Source: Azolla caroliniana
Taxonomy: Eukaryota; Polypodiophyta
Assembly (NCBI GenBank): GCA_043228905.1
Contig: JBHGNT010000005.1
Span: forward strand, 7,192,001-7,256,000
DNA length: 64,000 nucleotides
Direction: 5' to 3'
The number at the start of each line of letters is the position of its first letter. Position 1 is the first letter of the stretch. Below are positions 36,561 through 50,206 of the stretch, piece after piece. Made by a program: the position numbers and the translations under genes. A model generated the notes under the pieces. The model did no database searches, was not told where the DNA came from, and saw only the letters and a list, made by a program, of their open reading frames with translations.

Positions 36561-39500
36561 TGCCTGTTGTGGGTCTGGGCGCACCATACCTCATGAAGAA
36601 GAAGAAGAAGTCGCTCGGAAGTCGTGCCACTCGAATAATCCCACCCCAACCTAGGCCAATTTCAATGTAAAGGCCATCAAGGACGGCAAGCCTCGGACAC
36701 CATCTAACTGCCCCTTTTTACCCTTTGTCTCATGTCACCCCCGCATCAACCACCCCTCCTCCCTCTGCCTTTTCATCCCTCGCTTGCCTACCTGCCCTCC
36801 TCCACTTTTGTCTCATTTTGCATTATAAGAGTGATGGATCCAATGGGGATCGGCTTTCATGTTACAACCATGATCTTTGTGCTTGAAACAAGTTGACAAA
36901 AGAGCCTCCACAAGTAGCAGGCTTACAAGTTACATTATCAGCCCATGGAGGTAACGAATATTGAATGGCTCATATGTAGTAGTGTCATCTCTTATGTGTG
37001 TTTTGTGTTGAAAACTTAACTCCATGGGTTTGATCATAGTAATCCATAGTCATTTGGCTCTCCACGAACTGACATATATTCCTAGGTTTATGCATTTGCT
37101 CTATATATCATGGCTTGCAATAACCCTTAAATCTAAATCTCTTCCAATAAGCTTTTAACTCTATATCTCTTGCCGTCCCCTTCTCTTTCTTGATGAAGTG
37201 CGATAATAAGAGCATATTTTTTCAATTCTCATTGCTCACATCTAATATTCTATCAATTCCTTTAATATATTAACAATTCCATTACTATAAATACATGTCC
37301 TATTAGTACATGCGAAAAATGAGGAGATGTCATCAACTTGATTTGGGGGAAAGTAAAGTATTGCTTGCCCTCACACTCGGGGTCCCTTTCTTCATCTTGT
37401 AATCCACATAATATTCTTGTTGCATAAATCCAAAACCACTTGAAGTCATTAAAAATTGCAAAGTAGCACATTTTCAATTACTCTCATTGTTGTCGTTATT
37501 CCCTCGGTTATTAGCATGATTACATAATTTCTTACCCTTACTCTCTTCTTAGAATTGTTTGGCATGTCCCACAATGAAATTTGGCCTTACGCATTTTGTA
37601 CTAAACCACAATATTGTATTTAGAGTTCAAATCTTGGTTGCATTTGTTCTCATTTTGATCATCTGGAGGGCAGCCATGAAAAGTCATTAGATGAAGGCCT
37701 CCTATGGGCACTACAAGTTTCTCGTAATATATTCTATCAAATTCTCACACCATATTTTATGTTCCTATCAAGATTATTGTTAATGTTTTTAACTACATAA
37801 AAAAACTTTCAAACTTTCCTACATGAGGTTTCCATGTTTATAATTAATATAGATCTCCAATTTGTTAACACATAGGAAGTTCAAAACATTGCCTAAGTGC
37901 ATTCGACACCTTTTGGGTGTGGGACGGCATTGAACATCACTTGGTACCAAGATACTTAAAAGACACAAATTGCGGATATGTTTGTAATTCAACATGAGAA
38001 TGTACTCGATTATACACATCCAAATGCATCATGTGCATAACCTTATGGAGCAATTCTAAAGTTAATTTCAATAGTTTATGGTTAGGTGAATGGGACAATT
38101 TCATAAGGACCAGTGACATCTAGGAACTTGTGGAAGGCTGCAAATGTAAGTAGTTGAGCTATATAAAGGGGATTGAGCCCTTCATTGATGAGATTCTATT
38201 GGTGAGGCAAATCTCTCTCCTTTCAAATCCATTTATCTTAAATTCCCACATGTTTAATGTAAGGTAATATTTGGTGGTATGGAAATTGATAGTAAATATT
38301 TTATGTTCATCTCTTGTCCTTTTCTCAATGATGATCACCGATCAATGAGGTTAAGCACCCAATAAGGCGTAAACCCTTTTTTGTGATAAAAATAAATTTT
38401 GGGGAATGCAAATGAAATATTGTTTTTATGGACAAATTTGTGGAAGGGACTGTTGCAATCTAAAATGAAAGTAGATTAACTACATACTTATAAAATATCT
38501 TCCCAATATGTACATAATGCAAAGGAAATAAAAACCTCATGCCAATTATTTGCATGTGTATGTGGGTAGAATTCTTCTTTATGCCAAACACCACATCCTT
38601 GTTAAATTAATATGAAAGTGTCACAATCAAACACCTTGCTCAATATTAACTTGTCATGTCTCAATTAAATTAATAATGAAATGTGCGTTAAGTAAGTAGT
38701 ATATTGCATATTAATCACGCCTCCATAGTTGAGGAATGTGATATATATGAGTAGACATGGATTACACATAGTGCTACTAATTAAGTAATGTGTGTCAATG
38801 ATGAGTGATCAAGCAACATGATACTATTTGACAACATTAAAGTAGCGGCTTCCCATAGATTAATCAATTGTTTAAGTAGTGAACCACCAATGTGTCAAGT
38901 AAAACAAATATCTAGATTGATCAACAGATATTCAACATGTATTTAGCAAGCACACCTAAAACTCAATGGCATTCTTAGAAACTTGCCAACATAAAAATAT
39001 CACAATTGATAAATGTGTTTTGCAATGGAGATATATATTATGGCACTCATTCCTTGAAGAAGAGTTGTGTCATACTTTAAACCACCTCCAAATACATGTT
39101 TACTAGTTATGCACGTATGTTTTCCAATGATGAGTCAAATACTGAATCAAGTGGAGGTAGATCGAGGAGTTGTTTACTTTACATACTAGCATGTTTTCGT
39201 TTCAATATCCTAAATCTAGGAAGGATTTTACTTTACATCATTGATGTTCGCAGAGCTTGAAGTAAGGTGCAAGTTCGAACATTATTTCATTTTCAGGGCA
39301 TCTATTCATAATTTAAAGCTAATGTGTAGAAAAGTAGTTCAATAAAGTCAAAGAGGAATCAAGGTGTCACAATTTAAGGTAATCATCTAAAAAAGCGAAA
39401 GGCAAAGGCAAATAGGGGAGATCCTATTCGATGCAATATTTTTTAAATGGGAAGATTTTCGAAGCGATGTCTCAATTTATATTCTCTCTTCTGGTAGTGA

Positions 39501-41629
39501 GTGTGGATGATCTATGTGTATACCTAGGTATTTTAAAATAGCCAGGTTTAAATAATAAACCTTGTCTTTCCATAGTCTACGTTCCAACTATAATGGTGTT
39601 GAAGACATGTGTAGCTATTTCATGTCTTAATTCCAAAAGAGTGGAAAAGGGATTCACTGACCAATCTAGACATTTGGTTGACCATATTTTATGCAATCCA
39701 TTAGGGTAATAAAATTTGTGAATACTGATTGTGACTGATTTTCTCATTGTAAGCCGGTTTGCTTGCAGAAAACAATTCACCCTTGAAACATGGCTTCTTG
39801 CAAAAAAGAAAACAAAAAAGTAAAGGAGAATATATATGTAATCAACTTATTTCTCAAGCCAAGGCCCAACATGGAGAATTTATTAATTCGGAAACAATTA
39901 ATGACAACCAATAATCAACTTGTTCCTTAAGTCAGCCTTGCAAAATGGCTTAAAGTTTTTTGGAAATATCTAAGGATAACATAGAATCAACGATTTTTCT
40001 TCAGACACTTATTCGATAAACATTTACTGCAATAAAGGGAGATGTCAATTGTTTCTTTGGAATTTCATGGTGTCATCATGAAACACAATTACATTTGTTT
40101 TGATTAAATGCGTCTGTTTTGAGATAAGAGGCTAGCAAAGTTCCCAATGGTATTATCACGTATGGCCCAAAAAAAATTTGTTTCTAGTTATTGGTATAAA
40201 TTATAATAGATGAAGAATGGCCTGTTTTCACAAGCATATGTTTCTTGCATTGAAACCTTCCAAGGGAATTTATGGAACATAATGGCTCCAAGTATCATAA
40301 TTGAGATTGATACGTGGAAGCATGCACCCGAAATTCGATTTTGGTAGTTTCATGATTCATCTCGATAACTTTAGAAATTCATCATAACAAACAATAAAAT
40401 CTGAAATTTGATGCTTTCTTGTCTAAAAGTTATGGGTTCGAGCTTCAAGCAGTAGGTTTGATGTTACATAGCACATTTTACATGTGTTTCATAGTATGAC
40501 AAGTTGGAACAAAGATGACATTGAAATCAAATTCTTGATAAACTCAAGAGCGATTTATTTATATTTGAAGTATTTCAAGACCATAAACGTGAAAAAAACT
40601 GAAGACAATTGATTATGACCATAATTGTAAGATATGTTATCCAAATTCAACCTTTATGGAGGATCTACATTACATTAGGTCAACACCACAATCTCATTGT
40701 CTACTAGATAGTGAGAAGACATTACGTGCAAAAGAAGAGATGTTTGTTTATTGCTTAAATTTAGGTTAGATGGCTTTTCAAACTTGGCAGATTTGCAACA
40801 TTAAACAATCTACACAAGAAAGTCACGTGCACAAATAACAAGCCATGTGTTTGCTATTTGATGGATTTCATTTGGATAATCCTATAACATATCCAACACC
40901 ACACAAATCCTGATGTACTTTATCATTCGTTCCTTTCAACATGATCTTAGTATACAACTCCTTAAACCATGATTCTCAAACAATAGATTGTTGGTGGCTA
41001 AGAACCAATGCTCAATACAATATTGATACCTTCTTGAACTATAAACCTCAAATAATAGATTGTGTCTCTAAGAACCTATCCTAAATACAAGCTTACTAAT
41101 GTCATCTTAAACCACAATTCTCAACAAATAGACTAACTTTGGACAAGTTGTTCGAAGAGCAATGTATATTTGGAATACATAAGTGTATCGTCATTAAAGG
41201 CTTTTAAAAGTTTAATCGATCTTTATAAATCTAAACAATGTATGCTTTGTGAACCACTAAAATACATGAAAATATCTTGATGTTAACGGGTGTCTATGAC
41301 ATTCTCAAAAAAGGTACATTATCTTATGCTACTATGCCAAAGTGTCAAATTTGTCCTTTAAATAGTTAATGCAAAGATAGAAGATACATGCACCGCATTG
41401 TATGCCTTTACCTATATCCATCTTTATGACAAGGGTAATGTAAATAATATGCAAATAATAGATACTATCACTAATGTTTAGCTACATAAAGAAGTGGTTT
41501 TAAATGAAGCAACATGAAGTTACCCGTCTTTTAAAGTCTAAGGCTTGAATAACAAACTTGTCTAAATTTGTATTGCCATACAAGAGGCACACTTCAAGGG
41601 TGTGCTCAAAGTTATGACCATACTTTTTT

Positions 41630-41715
41630 TATCTTTTTTACCTTACCCTAGTGGTAAGTTGTTTGCACTACAAGCACTGCTGGGTTTGAAACCCAACTTC
41701 CTCACCTCTCTATTA
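41630..41715 (+). mobile_element. tRNA-derived SINE head
   Basis: Contains CTAGTGGTAAG (A-box-like) and, about 40 nt later, GGGTTTGAAACCC (B-box-like), followed by CCTCACCTCTCTATTATATA. The minus-strand segment at 60588-60662 has the same order of blocks, so this is a dispersed family. The A/B-box arrangement is that of an RNA polymerase III promoter. Too diverged for a functional tRNA. Confidence 0.55.
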
Positions 41716-41749
41716 TATACTTCTTATATATCTCTTAATTCACTAGATG

Positions 41750-41825
41750 CCACCGTGAAATGTAGGGGTTGAACCCATGACCACCCGATCTCCATTGGGC
41801 AACCTTACCATCTGAGCTACACCCA
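41750..41825 (-). ncRNA. tRNA-like sequence (probable SINE or tRNA pseudogene)
   Basis: The minus strand reads GGGTGTAGCTCAGATGGTAA at its 5' end, with GGGTTCAACCCC near the 3' end and TACATTT able to pair with the 5' GGGTGTA through several G-T pairs. These are D-loop, T-loop and acceptor features. The anticodon arm is irregular, so a functional tRNA is unlikely. It lies about 40 bp from the oppositely oriented SINE-like segment. Confidence 0.45.
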
Positions 41826-44352
41826 TACTTTTTTCTTTTAAGAGTTTGAAAGAACTTGTTGTGTTTCATTGTCAAATTTTGAATCCTACGTAGAGAAAGA
41901 ATACCAATATGTTTACTTTTTAGCCGAAGGGCAAGTTGCAATAAATACCTTATCACTATATCAAAGTATATATCACATATGCAATTATTAAAAGAAGCAC
42001 GAGAATTGAGGTAGCTTTGATGGAAAATGAACATGGACGTAAGAGCCAACCAAGGTTGATGTTATGATAAAGATGAGATTTTGAAAGAAATTATCAACCG
42101 GAAACATAATGACAAATAAATTGTTTTGTTTGGATGTGGGAAGATACCATTACCCATCGAAACAGTTTTTTTAAATTTGGTTTTTTGTTTGGGTTGATGA
42201 TTCGCATGAAAAGGAGGAGAGCATACTACATAGAAAAATTGTAAAGAAACAACAAGGTTGAATGAAGCATCTTCACTTGAAGATTGCATGGTCGGTGCAC
42301 TTTGATAGATTATTTGGCACACAAAGAAAAAACCTAAACATAGAAAGAAGCTAAGCATTATTGTGGCATTTAGACGATGAAATGCTATAAAGATCATAAT
42401 TGTTGAATAATGCACATTTGTCAAAAAATTAATGAGCTCATTTGCAATATTTTTTAATAGGCAAATTCCTATGTCATGACATTGTTCACAATCGAGAACT
42501 TTTAACTACATTTCATTTGACACACTCTAATGTGCTTCACAAAGTTCTATTATTTGAAAATGGCATAGACGAACACCCTTAGCCATCTAAAACTATATTA
42601 TGGTTGCATTGGCATGTAATGAAATCAGCTTGAGTCAAGAAATAAGTTCTTTTGAACACTGCACATTATACTAGGAGCTCATTTTGCATATATGTCCTAA
42701 AATTAATAATGAATCACATGCATTTTATTTGATAATCACCTATTTGGATGCACAAAGAATTGATGTAGGCATAAAACATGATGAGATAAAAGGAGGTGAT
42801 ATTGTGATTGGAATTGAAGGTGCGCTTATTGTCGATGTGGTTTTAGGTCATGGCAAGTGCAACCTTACAAACATTGGAGTAAAAGGGCGAATGCACAAGC
42901 TCAATGGAAACATATGCAAGTGGTGTCCTAGTGGTAAGCCATGTACTGTTTCATTTGGATTGAAAACCTTACTTTTGTAATCAGCTTAAATACCTTGTTT
43001 TTATTACACCACCATGGGATGTGGATCATCTATGTTTGGCTTTGCCGGCATATGAAAGCTTTAAATATCATACATGAACATGGTTGCTATAGAGTTGTGA
43101 CAAACTTTAAGTATCCCCATTCTCCATTTTTTGTTAATTTTAGATGGCAACAACATGCTTCCCTCTTGCATCTCCAAATTGTCACTATATCCTCCATATT
43201 TCTTGAGCACCACAACAAAGAGGATAGTTTGCAGCCATATCCTCTCTTATATATTTTTTACATTATTGATGCATCCATATCATATGACTCCCTACATCGC
43301 TTGTCAAATGAGACTTGGTGATACTAAGAATCAGCTACTTTGCAAAGCCAAGTATTCTTCAGATATTATATTGCAGTTTAAGTAGAACATGGCCTGATCA
43401 GCTGCAAGGAAAATTATTCTTGTAAAATCTGGTATGTTTTATTAGTCTTGTGAAAAACAATAAAAGAGTGAAAAACAAAGACAATGATATGAACATTTTT
43501 AATGAAATAAGATAATGTGCCTTATTAATCAGTAAATCATCCAACCCATCTTAATAGATGTATATAGCAAATAAGACATTCAGAGATATTATTGAAAGAA
43601 GGATTGTACAATGTAGCATTCAATTCATAGAGCATTAGGCTGATAAGATAAAATGACAACTTGACTGATGATAAATGGTGTGGCTAACATCTGGGGAGCT
43701 TTTGATATTGCTTTTCTGGAAATTTGGTGGGCTCCAAAGCCAAGAAATATGCAAATGCAGGAAATACTTTCAGAAATGCCCAACAAAAGATGAAAAAAGA
43801 GAGCAGCAAAACTGGAGGAAAGATAACAAGAATAGCTCACCTAGTAAGCTCTCCTAAAAATAATATAGCATTAATCCAGTACTACATAAGAATAAACATC
43901 TGCATAATAGGCAAAGCATAGCAAATCCTTAATATTCATAACTTGATTTACAAGTAAAAACTGGAGATATTGCACATACCACTTCACTTCTTTCATACAC
44001 CAGTAATGATAAGTGGTTAGGGATACATTTTTCGAGCATGCACTGATTAAGAACTTCTATGTTTTATTCGCACATCATTGTTAAAAAAACTGCTCATATT
44101 CACATGACAAAAGACGATATACTGTAGCAATCATAGTACTTGAGAAACTAATTCTACAATAGAGCTGACAGAGTAAAGGCTAAACTAAACATCCATCATA
44201 TAGATTTATGTACTTGACAAAGAGCAGCTGTAGCTCAAAATATGACCTCGGGATTTTTACAAATCTATATTGGAAACACAAATAAAATATTTGACTTTTT
44301 CAGTCATTGTGAATGTTGCTTATATCACTCCGGACAACATCTTCATTCTTCT

Positions 44353-47300
44353 TTAAGACTTGTTGACAGAAACTTCAGTCCCTTCTTTGGCTTCTGAAAG
44401 CTTCGCTTTTTTGGATTTGAAGTCCTTCACAGCAGCCTTTATAGCATCCTCGGCCAGCATAGAGCAGTGAAGCTTCACCGGTGGGAGAGACAAATGTTTG
44501 GCAATGTCACTGTTATAAACAAAGAGGTTTTTGTTTCTTACTGTAGGTGTTTATCTTATAATTACAGCTATGTAAGCTTATTACAAACCAAGACACAAAA
44601 AATATAGAGTCAATGCTACATACATCCACAACAGCCCCATTGACCATGTTTACTGACGTCATGCTATTGTGAAAAAGTTGCATTTCAAAACCAATAAAAA
44701 AAAGCATCACGTGATTTTGTTTGCACTATTTAGGAGCCTTCAGATAACTAGAAAAAAGAATTGTTAGTTTCGGAAGAGAATAACATTCTAGTCTATCACT
44801 GTTTAGGAGAAGGATCTCCTCTAGTTTATAACATTTTTGATAACTAGACACAATAATTGCTAGTGTGAGAACAGTACTATATCTATCACCCTTGCGAAAC
44901 TAACTCAAAATAGCTTGAAAGAAGACGACTGTTAGTCTCTGGACAAAAGGAATACTACCTCACTTGGCAGTTTCTTAGTCACCTGGAGTAAGTCAGCTAA
45001 AATGGCACACGAACTAGGAATGGCTTGTTAAAAAGGACAGGGGTACTAGTTTAAGATATCAAACAGAGCAGACAAACCATTGGTTTCACGATGAAGTAAA
45101 TAAGGTGACCTTGAAAGAAAATACACGAACACAATCATTAGTAGGTATGTTTTGTGAGGCACAAAAGAGTAAGCAATGCTAACAAACTATTTCAAGCGAA
45201 TGCATATAGTAGATCAGCTAGAAAGGAAATGGATGCAGGAGTATACCCAATTCACAATGAACCACTGCAACGAAGGCTTTGGTAAAAATAAAGGTGATCA
45301 AAGCATAATAATGTCATCATATCCTAAAACATCTTGTATGCATTTTATTGATTCTTTTCGTCTCCGTCCTCACATATTTGAGACCACAACAAAAGACGTA
45401 GTGTAGTGCCTTGTAAGTTTGTACTTAATGCAGTGGACGTATCAACTTGAAATAGAATAATACTATTTGTTCTAATGGAAGAACTAACAGAACACTAGCA
45501 TACCAAAGTATTAATTCAACAGGAAAAGATGCATGTGTCTCCTTCAATGTGCTATTAAACAAGATTTGGCACAATAACTATCAGGATTGATTCACCTTTG
45601 AGGTCAAGAGAAGACCTGAAAGTTTTCAAATCACAGCCACTTGGTCTAATTTGTAACATGAAGCTCCAGAAACAACAGGGAAACCTCAGTGAATTGTAAA
45701 AGCATCAACTTCAAAAAGTCAACATACAGGAAGTTATATAGAATTGAGGAGTAAAAGGAGGTAGGAAAATTTGTTGATACTTTGGCTAGGAAAGTACAAA
45801 TGGATGAAAAGGTGTAAACCTTGCCTCTCATGGACGATTGAGCTACGTACCAAAAATAGACCCCACTAGGTAATCGACTGAGTTGAAGCCAGTTTGGCTA
45901 CAGAACCAACCAATAGATGATGAAATGAAGTGTTAGGTTTTGTGAATGGTCGAATGTTCAAAGCTATGAATGAGAATTTTGAGCCCAGAGATAATCAGCA
46001 AATAATACTAATTATACTGTTAGTATCCCATGGGCTAATTGATGAATAGAAAGATTTACACTACAGGCCAATTGAGCCCAGAGATAATCAGCAAATAATA
46101 CTAATTATACTGTTAGTATCCCATGGGCTAATTGATGAATAGAAAGATTTACACTACAGGCCCAAAATATAGTGAATTTTCATAGTAGTGCCTCATAATT
46201 TAGAATACACCAGGCTGACCCACAACAAGGGCTTTTGAGGCGCTAAAATATTGGTGGAATACATTTGAATGAATAAAGATGCTAATTTCCCACACTCTGT
46301 TGAACGACTGTCAGAATCATAGCAATTTTGTCTATTTGATCAATGTGATTTAACGACATTATGGTTCTGTAGATTTGTCTCTTTAAGTATGTGTAACTAG
46401 CAAAATATAGAAACTCCTAGAGCCAGAGAGAAGCCCCAGTGTTATTTTTAAATAATATCTAGAGAGGGGAGGCATCCTACCAACCTCCAGTGTTGTTTCC
46501 TATCAGGGAGTTCTAAGGGAGGACATAACTAACTATTTATACAATGAAAATAGACCATAATGATGTATTATTCCAACACCAATGATTTTTGTGTTTAATT
46601 AAAATTAGAGGAGAGCATTATCCTAAATCACATACAGCAGCCTCTCTAACATACAAAAAAGACATGACAGCAAGAAAAATACCTGTTTTTTATGGTGATG
46701 ACTTCTTCCATAGGTTTTCCTTTAATCCATTCAGTAGCTAAAAGGAGAGAGAGAAAAAAACCTTAGAACTAGACTCCTTTACTAACAAAACAAAGACAAA
46801 CAAAATAAATGTAAACATTCCTTATGACAAACAGTTGTTACAAAAACTAGATACAAAATTTCTGGTAGAGAAACAAAAGAGATTGATTCTCAAAAGAAAC
46901 AAATGTGAACACTTGGTAGATGATAAACAATACGTAGAAGATAAGCAAGCGACCAGAGCCAGGAAATAAGGCGCTGCAGCAAGACTCAGAACAAAACAAG
47001 CAGAAACAATCCTTTGAAAGAAGAAAAAGACAAAGAAAGTGAGAAGGTGAATATGAATAGAAACTATGGTTAGAAGGAGAGCATCGCAAACAATCCTCAA
47101 ATGCGGACAAGAAAATAGTTCCTGGAACTAGATAAAGGCAAACAATATTTACAAATATAAATGTGAAACACACTTCAGAAACAAGGCAGTGAATACTTCA
47201 AAGGAAACAGAAACAAAGACAATAATAATAAAAACTATCCTGAGAAACAACAATAAATCGCAGTAACTTTGGAAGAAAACAAAGGCAAACAATTCTCTGA

Positions 47301-47850
47301 AGGTAACAAAAGCGAATGCAAGAAATTCTCGGAAGAAAAAGAGGGTCATTCAGTACTAAAAAAAAAGGATTTTTTGGGGGAGTAAACGACAGAAGTGGAT
47401 CCTTATAAGGATACAAAAAACAAACGGAGAAATATCAAAAGGAACAGCGAGAGAAAGAAAGAAAAAGGAGAAGGAACCACAAATCTGAATTTTAAAAGAG
47501 AAAAAAGAATTAAAGAACATACCAACCGAGGATGAAGCTATGGCGGAACCACAGCCAAAGGTCTTGAAGCAAGAATCGACGATCTTCCCTGTCTCGGGGT
47601 CGACTTTGATCTGAAGCTTCATGACATCCCCGCAGGCAGGAGCCCCGACAAGGCCTGTGCCAACGTTGGGGTCGTTCTTATCGAAGGATCCGACGTTCCG
47701 GGGGTTGTTGTAGTGATCGACGACGTTCTCATGGTAGGAAGCACGGGCGATGGCGAGAGCGGGAGCCGCGAGGGGTGATCTATGGAGGGGAGAATCAGAG
47801 GCGGCGGAGACGAAGAAGGATCTGGCGGCGGCGAGAGTGCCACGACGCAT
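44353..47850 (-). CDS. ISU1: Mitochondrial iron-sulfur cluster assembly scaffold ISU
   Basis: Three minus-strand exons, 47850-47523, 46737-46683 and 44509-44353, join in frame to 179 residues. The first ~37 residues are Arg/Ala/Ser-rich and nearly free of acidic residues, consistent with a mitochondrial presequence. The IscU/NifU-N domain follows (YHENVVDHYNNPRNVGSFDK). It retains the three cluster-ligand cysteines, in ACGD (Cys73, Asp75), FGCGSAIASSS (Cys100) and LHCS (Cys143). LPPVK at 136-140 is the site bound by the mitochondrial Hsp70. The protein assembles [2Fe-2S] clusters from NFS1-derived sulfur with frataxin and HSCB. An additional cysteine at 94 (VDSCFKTFGCG) is not a known ligand. 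Intron 2 (2.2 kb) carries a recent 93-bp duplication. Confidence 0.96.
45981..46162 (+). repeat. 93-bp tandem duplication in ISU intron 2
   Basis: Copies at 45981-46073 and 46074-46162 appear identical where they overlap, beginning GAGCCCAGAGATAATCAGCA. The period is 93 bp. Lack of divergence points to a very recent event or an assembly artefact. Confidence 0.95.
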
Positions 47851-49018
47851 GGCGTTCTGCGCTGCTCCTGGCTCTGCACAGAGAAAAACAGGGGAGAAAG
47901 GAAGGAATTACACTGGACGAAGAAGAAGAAGAAAGAAAGAAAGAAGAAGATGATGAAGAAGAAGACAGAAGAACCCTACCCTTTCAAACCGACCTTCTTA
48001 AATGGGATGGCCAACATATATATACATACATATATATATGTATGTATGTATGTATATGTCCATATGTCTGTCCATCTATCTATGTATCTATATATGTCCA
48101 TATGCCTATATCTATCTATCTATCTATCTATCTATCTAAATTTGTCCTTCTGTCAATGTGTCTTGTCTTTATGTTGTCGTGCAGTGCCGTGGTTTTGCAC
48201 TCGTCTATCCGCCCACTATACCTATACTAGTCGGTACAGTTTCGAGATTTACGGGTAGTCACGATTGTCAAAGCCAACGAAATGGCGATTACTTACCCAT
48301 GGGGGGTTACAAGGACTTTGTGCATGAACTTGAAAGCCTCCTATTCGCCAGTATGAATGTTAACCTGCTTCTACGCTTGATTTGATACTCCTCGGTATAG
48401 ATCATTAATTTCATCAGAGTTTATGTTATCCGTATTTGTGTTAGACACCCCTCCCCCCCTTGGTTTTGGAAAAGAAACGTTATTGGATTTAATAGTAAAA
48501 CCTCTGTAAAATTCTCAGATTTGCTATTAATAATTATATACAAATAGCTTACAAATTGTTCCTCTAATGGGATTGTGCAATATTTCAAGTCGTGGCGTGG
48601 ATCTTTAGCTACTCTACGTCGAACCAGATACTAACTAGCCACGTGATCCCTCAAAAGTTATTGGACCTTTAGTAGCTAATGCCAACCTATTTAATATCCA
48701 ACAGATGGAAGATCATGCATCATTGTTACCTGGGATTGGAATATTTGCATCCTATATCGTGTTGTTTTTTTCGCATTGGAATTGGCACATATAAGACAAC
48801 TTAGTTCATCCATTGGGATGGAATGTACCAAATAGAACAATGGTTGAATTGATTATGCAAAAATAGCGCAATAATTGATTGAGGATCATTTGATCAATAT
48901 TCATGGCTTTCCATGCAATGCTATTCTATTACGATTGATTGGCCTCAACAAAGGACCAAGAATAATTAACTCAAAAATCTTAGTAAACTTTTGGTGCCCT
49001 TGACAATTGTGGAAGGTT
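47851..49018. other. ISU 5' flank with microsatellites; otherwise no gene
   Basis: Purine-rich (GAA/GAAG)n sequence at about 47915-47970 gives a CT-rich leader on the ISU strand. Then come TATATACATA/ATGT and (ATCT)n runs at about 48015-48140. Long open frames on the plus strand here are shadows of ISU exon 1 and of the repeats. From 48150 to 49018 nothing is recognised. Confidence 0.6.
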
Positions 49019-49022
49019 GTAT

Positions 49023-49269
49023 TGTGGTGGTCACATGGACCACACCTAGATTAGGCCCCTACCAAGCCCCATGCACCACACATAGACCACACCCAAATTA
49101 GGCCCCTACCAAGTCTCATGCACCACACCCAAACTAGGCCCCCACCAAGCCCCATAATTAGTAGAGCTAATTGGAACGGGAGAACACCCTCCACGCTAAG
49201 AGAGAGTCTATAAAATGTAACTTGAGACATAATGAAAGGGGGCTATTCTTGAGAGCATTTCACATCTTG
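49023..49269 (+). repeat. Left terminal repeat (LTR-like, with TATA box)
   Basis: The 247-bp repeat begins with TG and contains three diverged ~45-bp subunits (CACACC(T/C)A-A-TTAGGCCCCTACCAAG-type). TATAAAA at about 49209-49215 is followed by an A-rich, then CT-mixed, segment that could hold the transcription start. Orientation matches gag, so this copy behaves as a normal 5' LTR. Confidence 0.85.
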
Positions 49270-49324
49270 GTGGAGAAGACGGGCCAAGCCACCCCAACTC
49301 ACGACCCCAACAACGCCCGCCACG

Positions 49325-50206
49325 ATGCAACACGACAACAATGACGGCAACGCAAACTCGATGAATCCAGAATTCCTACAACACAATCAAGGACACCAGC
49401 CCACATCGCCAATCGACCAACTGGTTCAAGCTCTGTCCAACATCATTTTACAAGTTAACCATACTAACCAAGCCATGTTGTCCTTTCTTTCAGCACGATC
49501 CGAGCCACAACAAAATCTCCCGGACTCTCGAGTTCGCCCAAAACCGTTCTCCGGCCTACCATCGGAAGACGTCCTCTCTTGGCTGGATCATTTCGAAATG
49601 GTGGCCAGTTACCACCAGTGGCCACACCCTCGGAAGGCAATGGAGATGAAGACACTCCTCGAGAATATCGCGGCAACATGGCTTGTACAACAACCCGAAG
49701 AGACACGCAACGACTGGGATCTGTTACGGGCAGCCATGATTCGGAATTTTGCTCATCAAGACTCCCGCCAGACGGCCCTACAACAACTTGAGTCAATTAC
49801 CCAACAACCACGCGAACCCATCACCCAGTTCGCGGTTCGTTTTGTGCAGATCCTACACCGGGCTGACGCCAACATGTCGGAGGACATGAAGTTGTTTTTT
49901 TTCTGGCCGCGTATACGACATGACCTCCGCCGCCGTGTACGCGATCAAGGCCCGACGACACTACACGAAGCCATCCTCACTGCCCAACGCATCGAAGCTG
50001 CAGACGCGCACGACATGCACACACCAGGTAATCTCAGTCATGATCATACAAACACTATACCAGCCGTCACTCCCATGGACATCGACATCCAAAACGCGCA
50101 ATTACGTGCCAAGCGTGCATTGCCCGAACGAGACAGCCAGGGACGCCCCAAATGTTTCTACTGCAACAACTATGGCCACATTCGGCGTCACTGCCGAAAG
50201 TGGTAG
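49325..50206 (+). CDS. Gag-like polyprotein with CCHC zinc knuckle
   Basis: An intact 293-residue open frame from ATG 49325 to TAG 50204-50206. Residues about 55-230 match the Ty3/gypsy gag (retrotransposon capsid) domain: KPFSGLPSEDVLSWLDHFEM, WLVQQPEETRNDWDLL, ESITQQPREPITQFAVRFVQ. The C-terminus carries one zinc knuckle, CFYCNNYGHIRRHC (C-x2-C-x4-H-x4-C). Capsid assembles virus-like particles and the knuckle binds RNA. An intact frame beside identical terminal repeats suggests recent mobility. The protease follows in the +1 frame. Confidence 0.85.
   Translation: MQHDNNDGNANSMNPEFLQHNQGHQPTSPIDQLVQALSNIILQVNHTNQAMLSFLSARSEPQQNLPDSRVRPKPFSGLPSEDVLSWLDHFEMVASYHQWPHPRKAMEMKTLLENIAATWLVQQPEETRNDWDLLRAAMIRNFAHQDSRQTALQQLESITQQPREPITQFAVRFVQILHRADANMSEDMKLFFFWPRIRHDLRRRVRDQGPTTLHEAILTAQRIEAADAHDMHTPGNLSHDHTNTIPAVTPMDIDIQNAQLRAKRALPERDSQGRPKCFYCNNYGHIRRHCRKW

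Larger units (their letters stand above)
36561..44352. other. Gene-poor region between VSR and ISU genes
   Basis: Nearly 8 kb without a recognisable gene. Visible pieces are a CT/C-rich stretch (36660-36800), a 72-bp tandem triplication at about 40950-41140 (shared CTCAAACAATAGATTG-type block), and SINE-like and tRNA-like segments near 41.6-41.8 kb. A 98-codon open frame at 42684-42980 has no family resemblance. The remainder appears to be old repeat sequence. Confidence 0.5.

Noticed and set aside
42684-43321. 98- and 126-codon plus-strand open frames
   Set aside because: No family resemblance, no splice partners and AT-rich local composition; probably chance.
46822-47416. Overlapping Phe/Leu/Ser-rich minus-strand open frames
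   Set aside because: They lie in ISU intron 1, and the composition is that of a pyrimidine-rich intron, not of a protein.
47619-48258. Plus- and minus-strand open frames of 86-158 codons around the ISU first exon
   Set aside because: They are alternative-frame shadows of ISU exon 1 and its purine-rich leader, running into tetranucleotide repeats.
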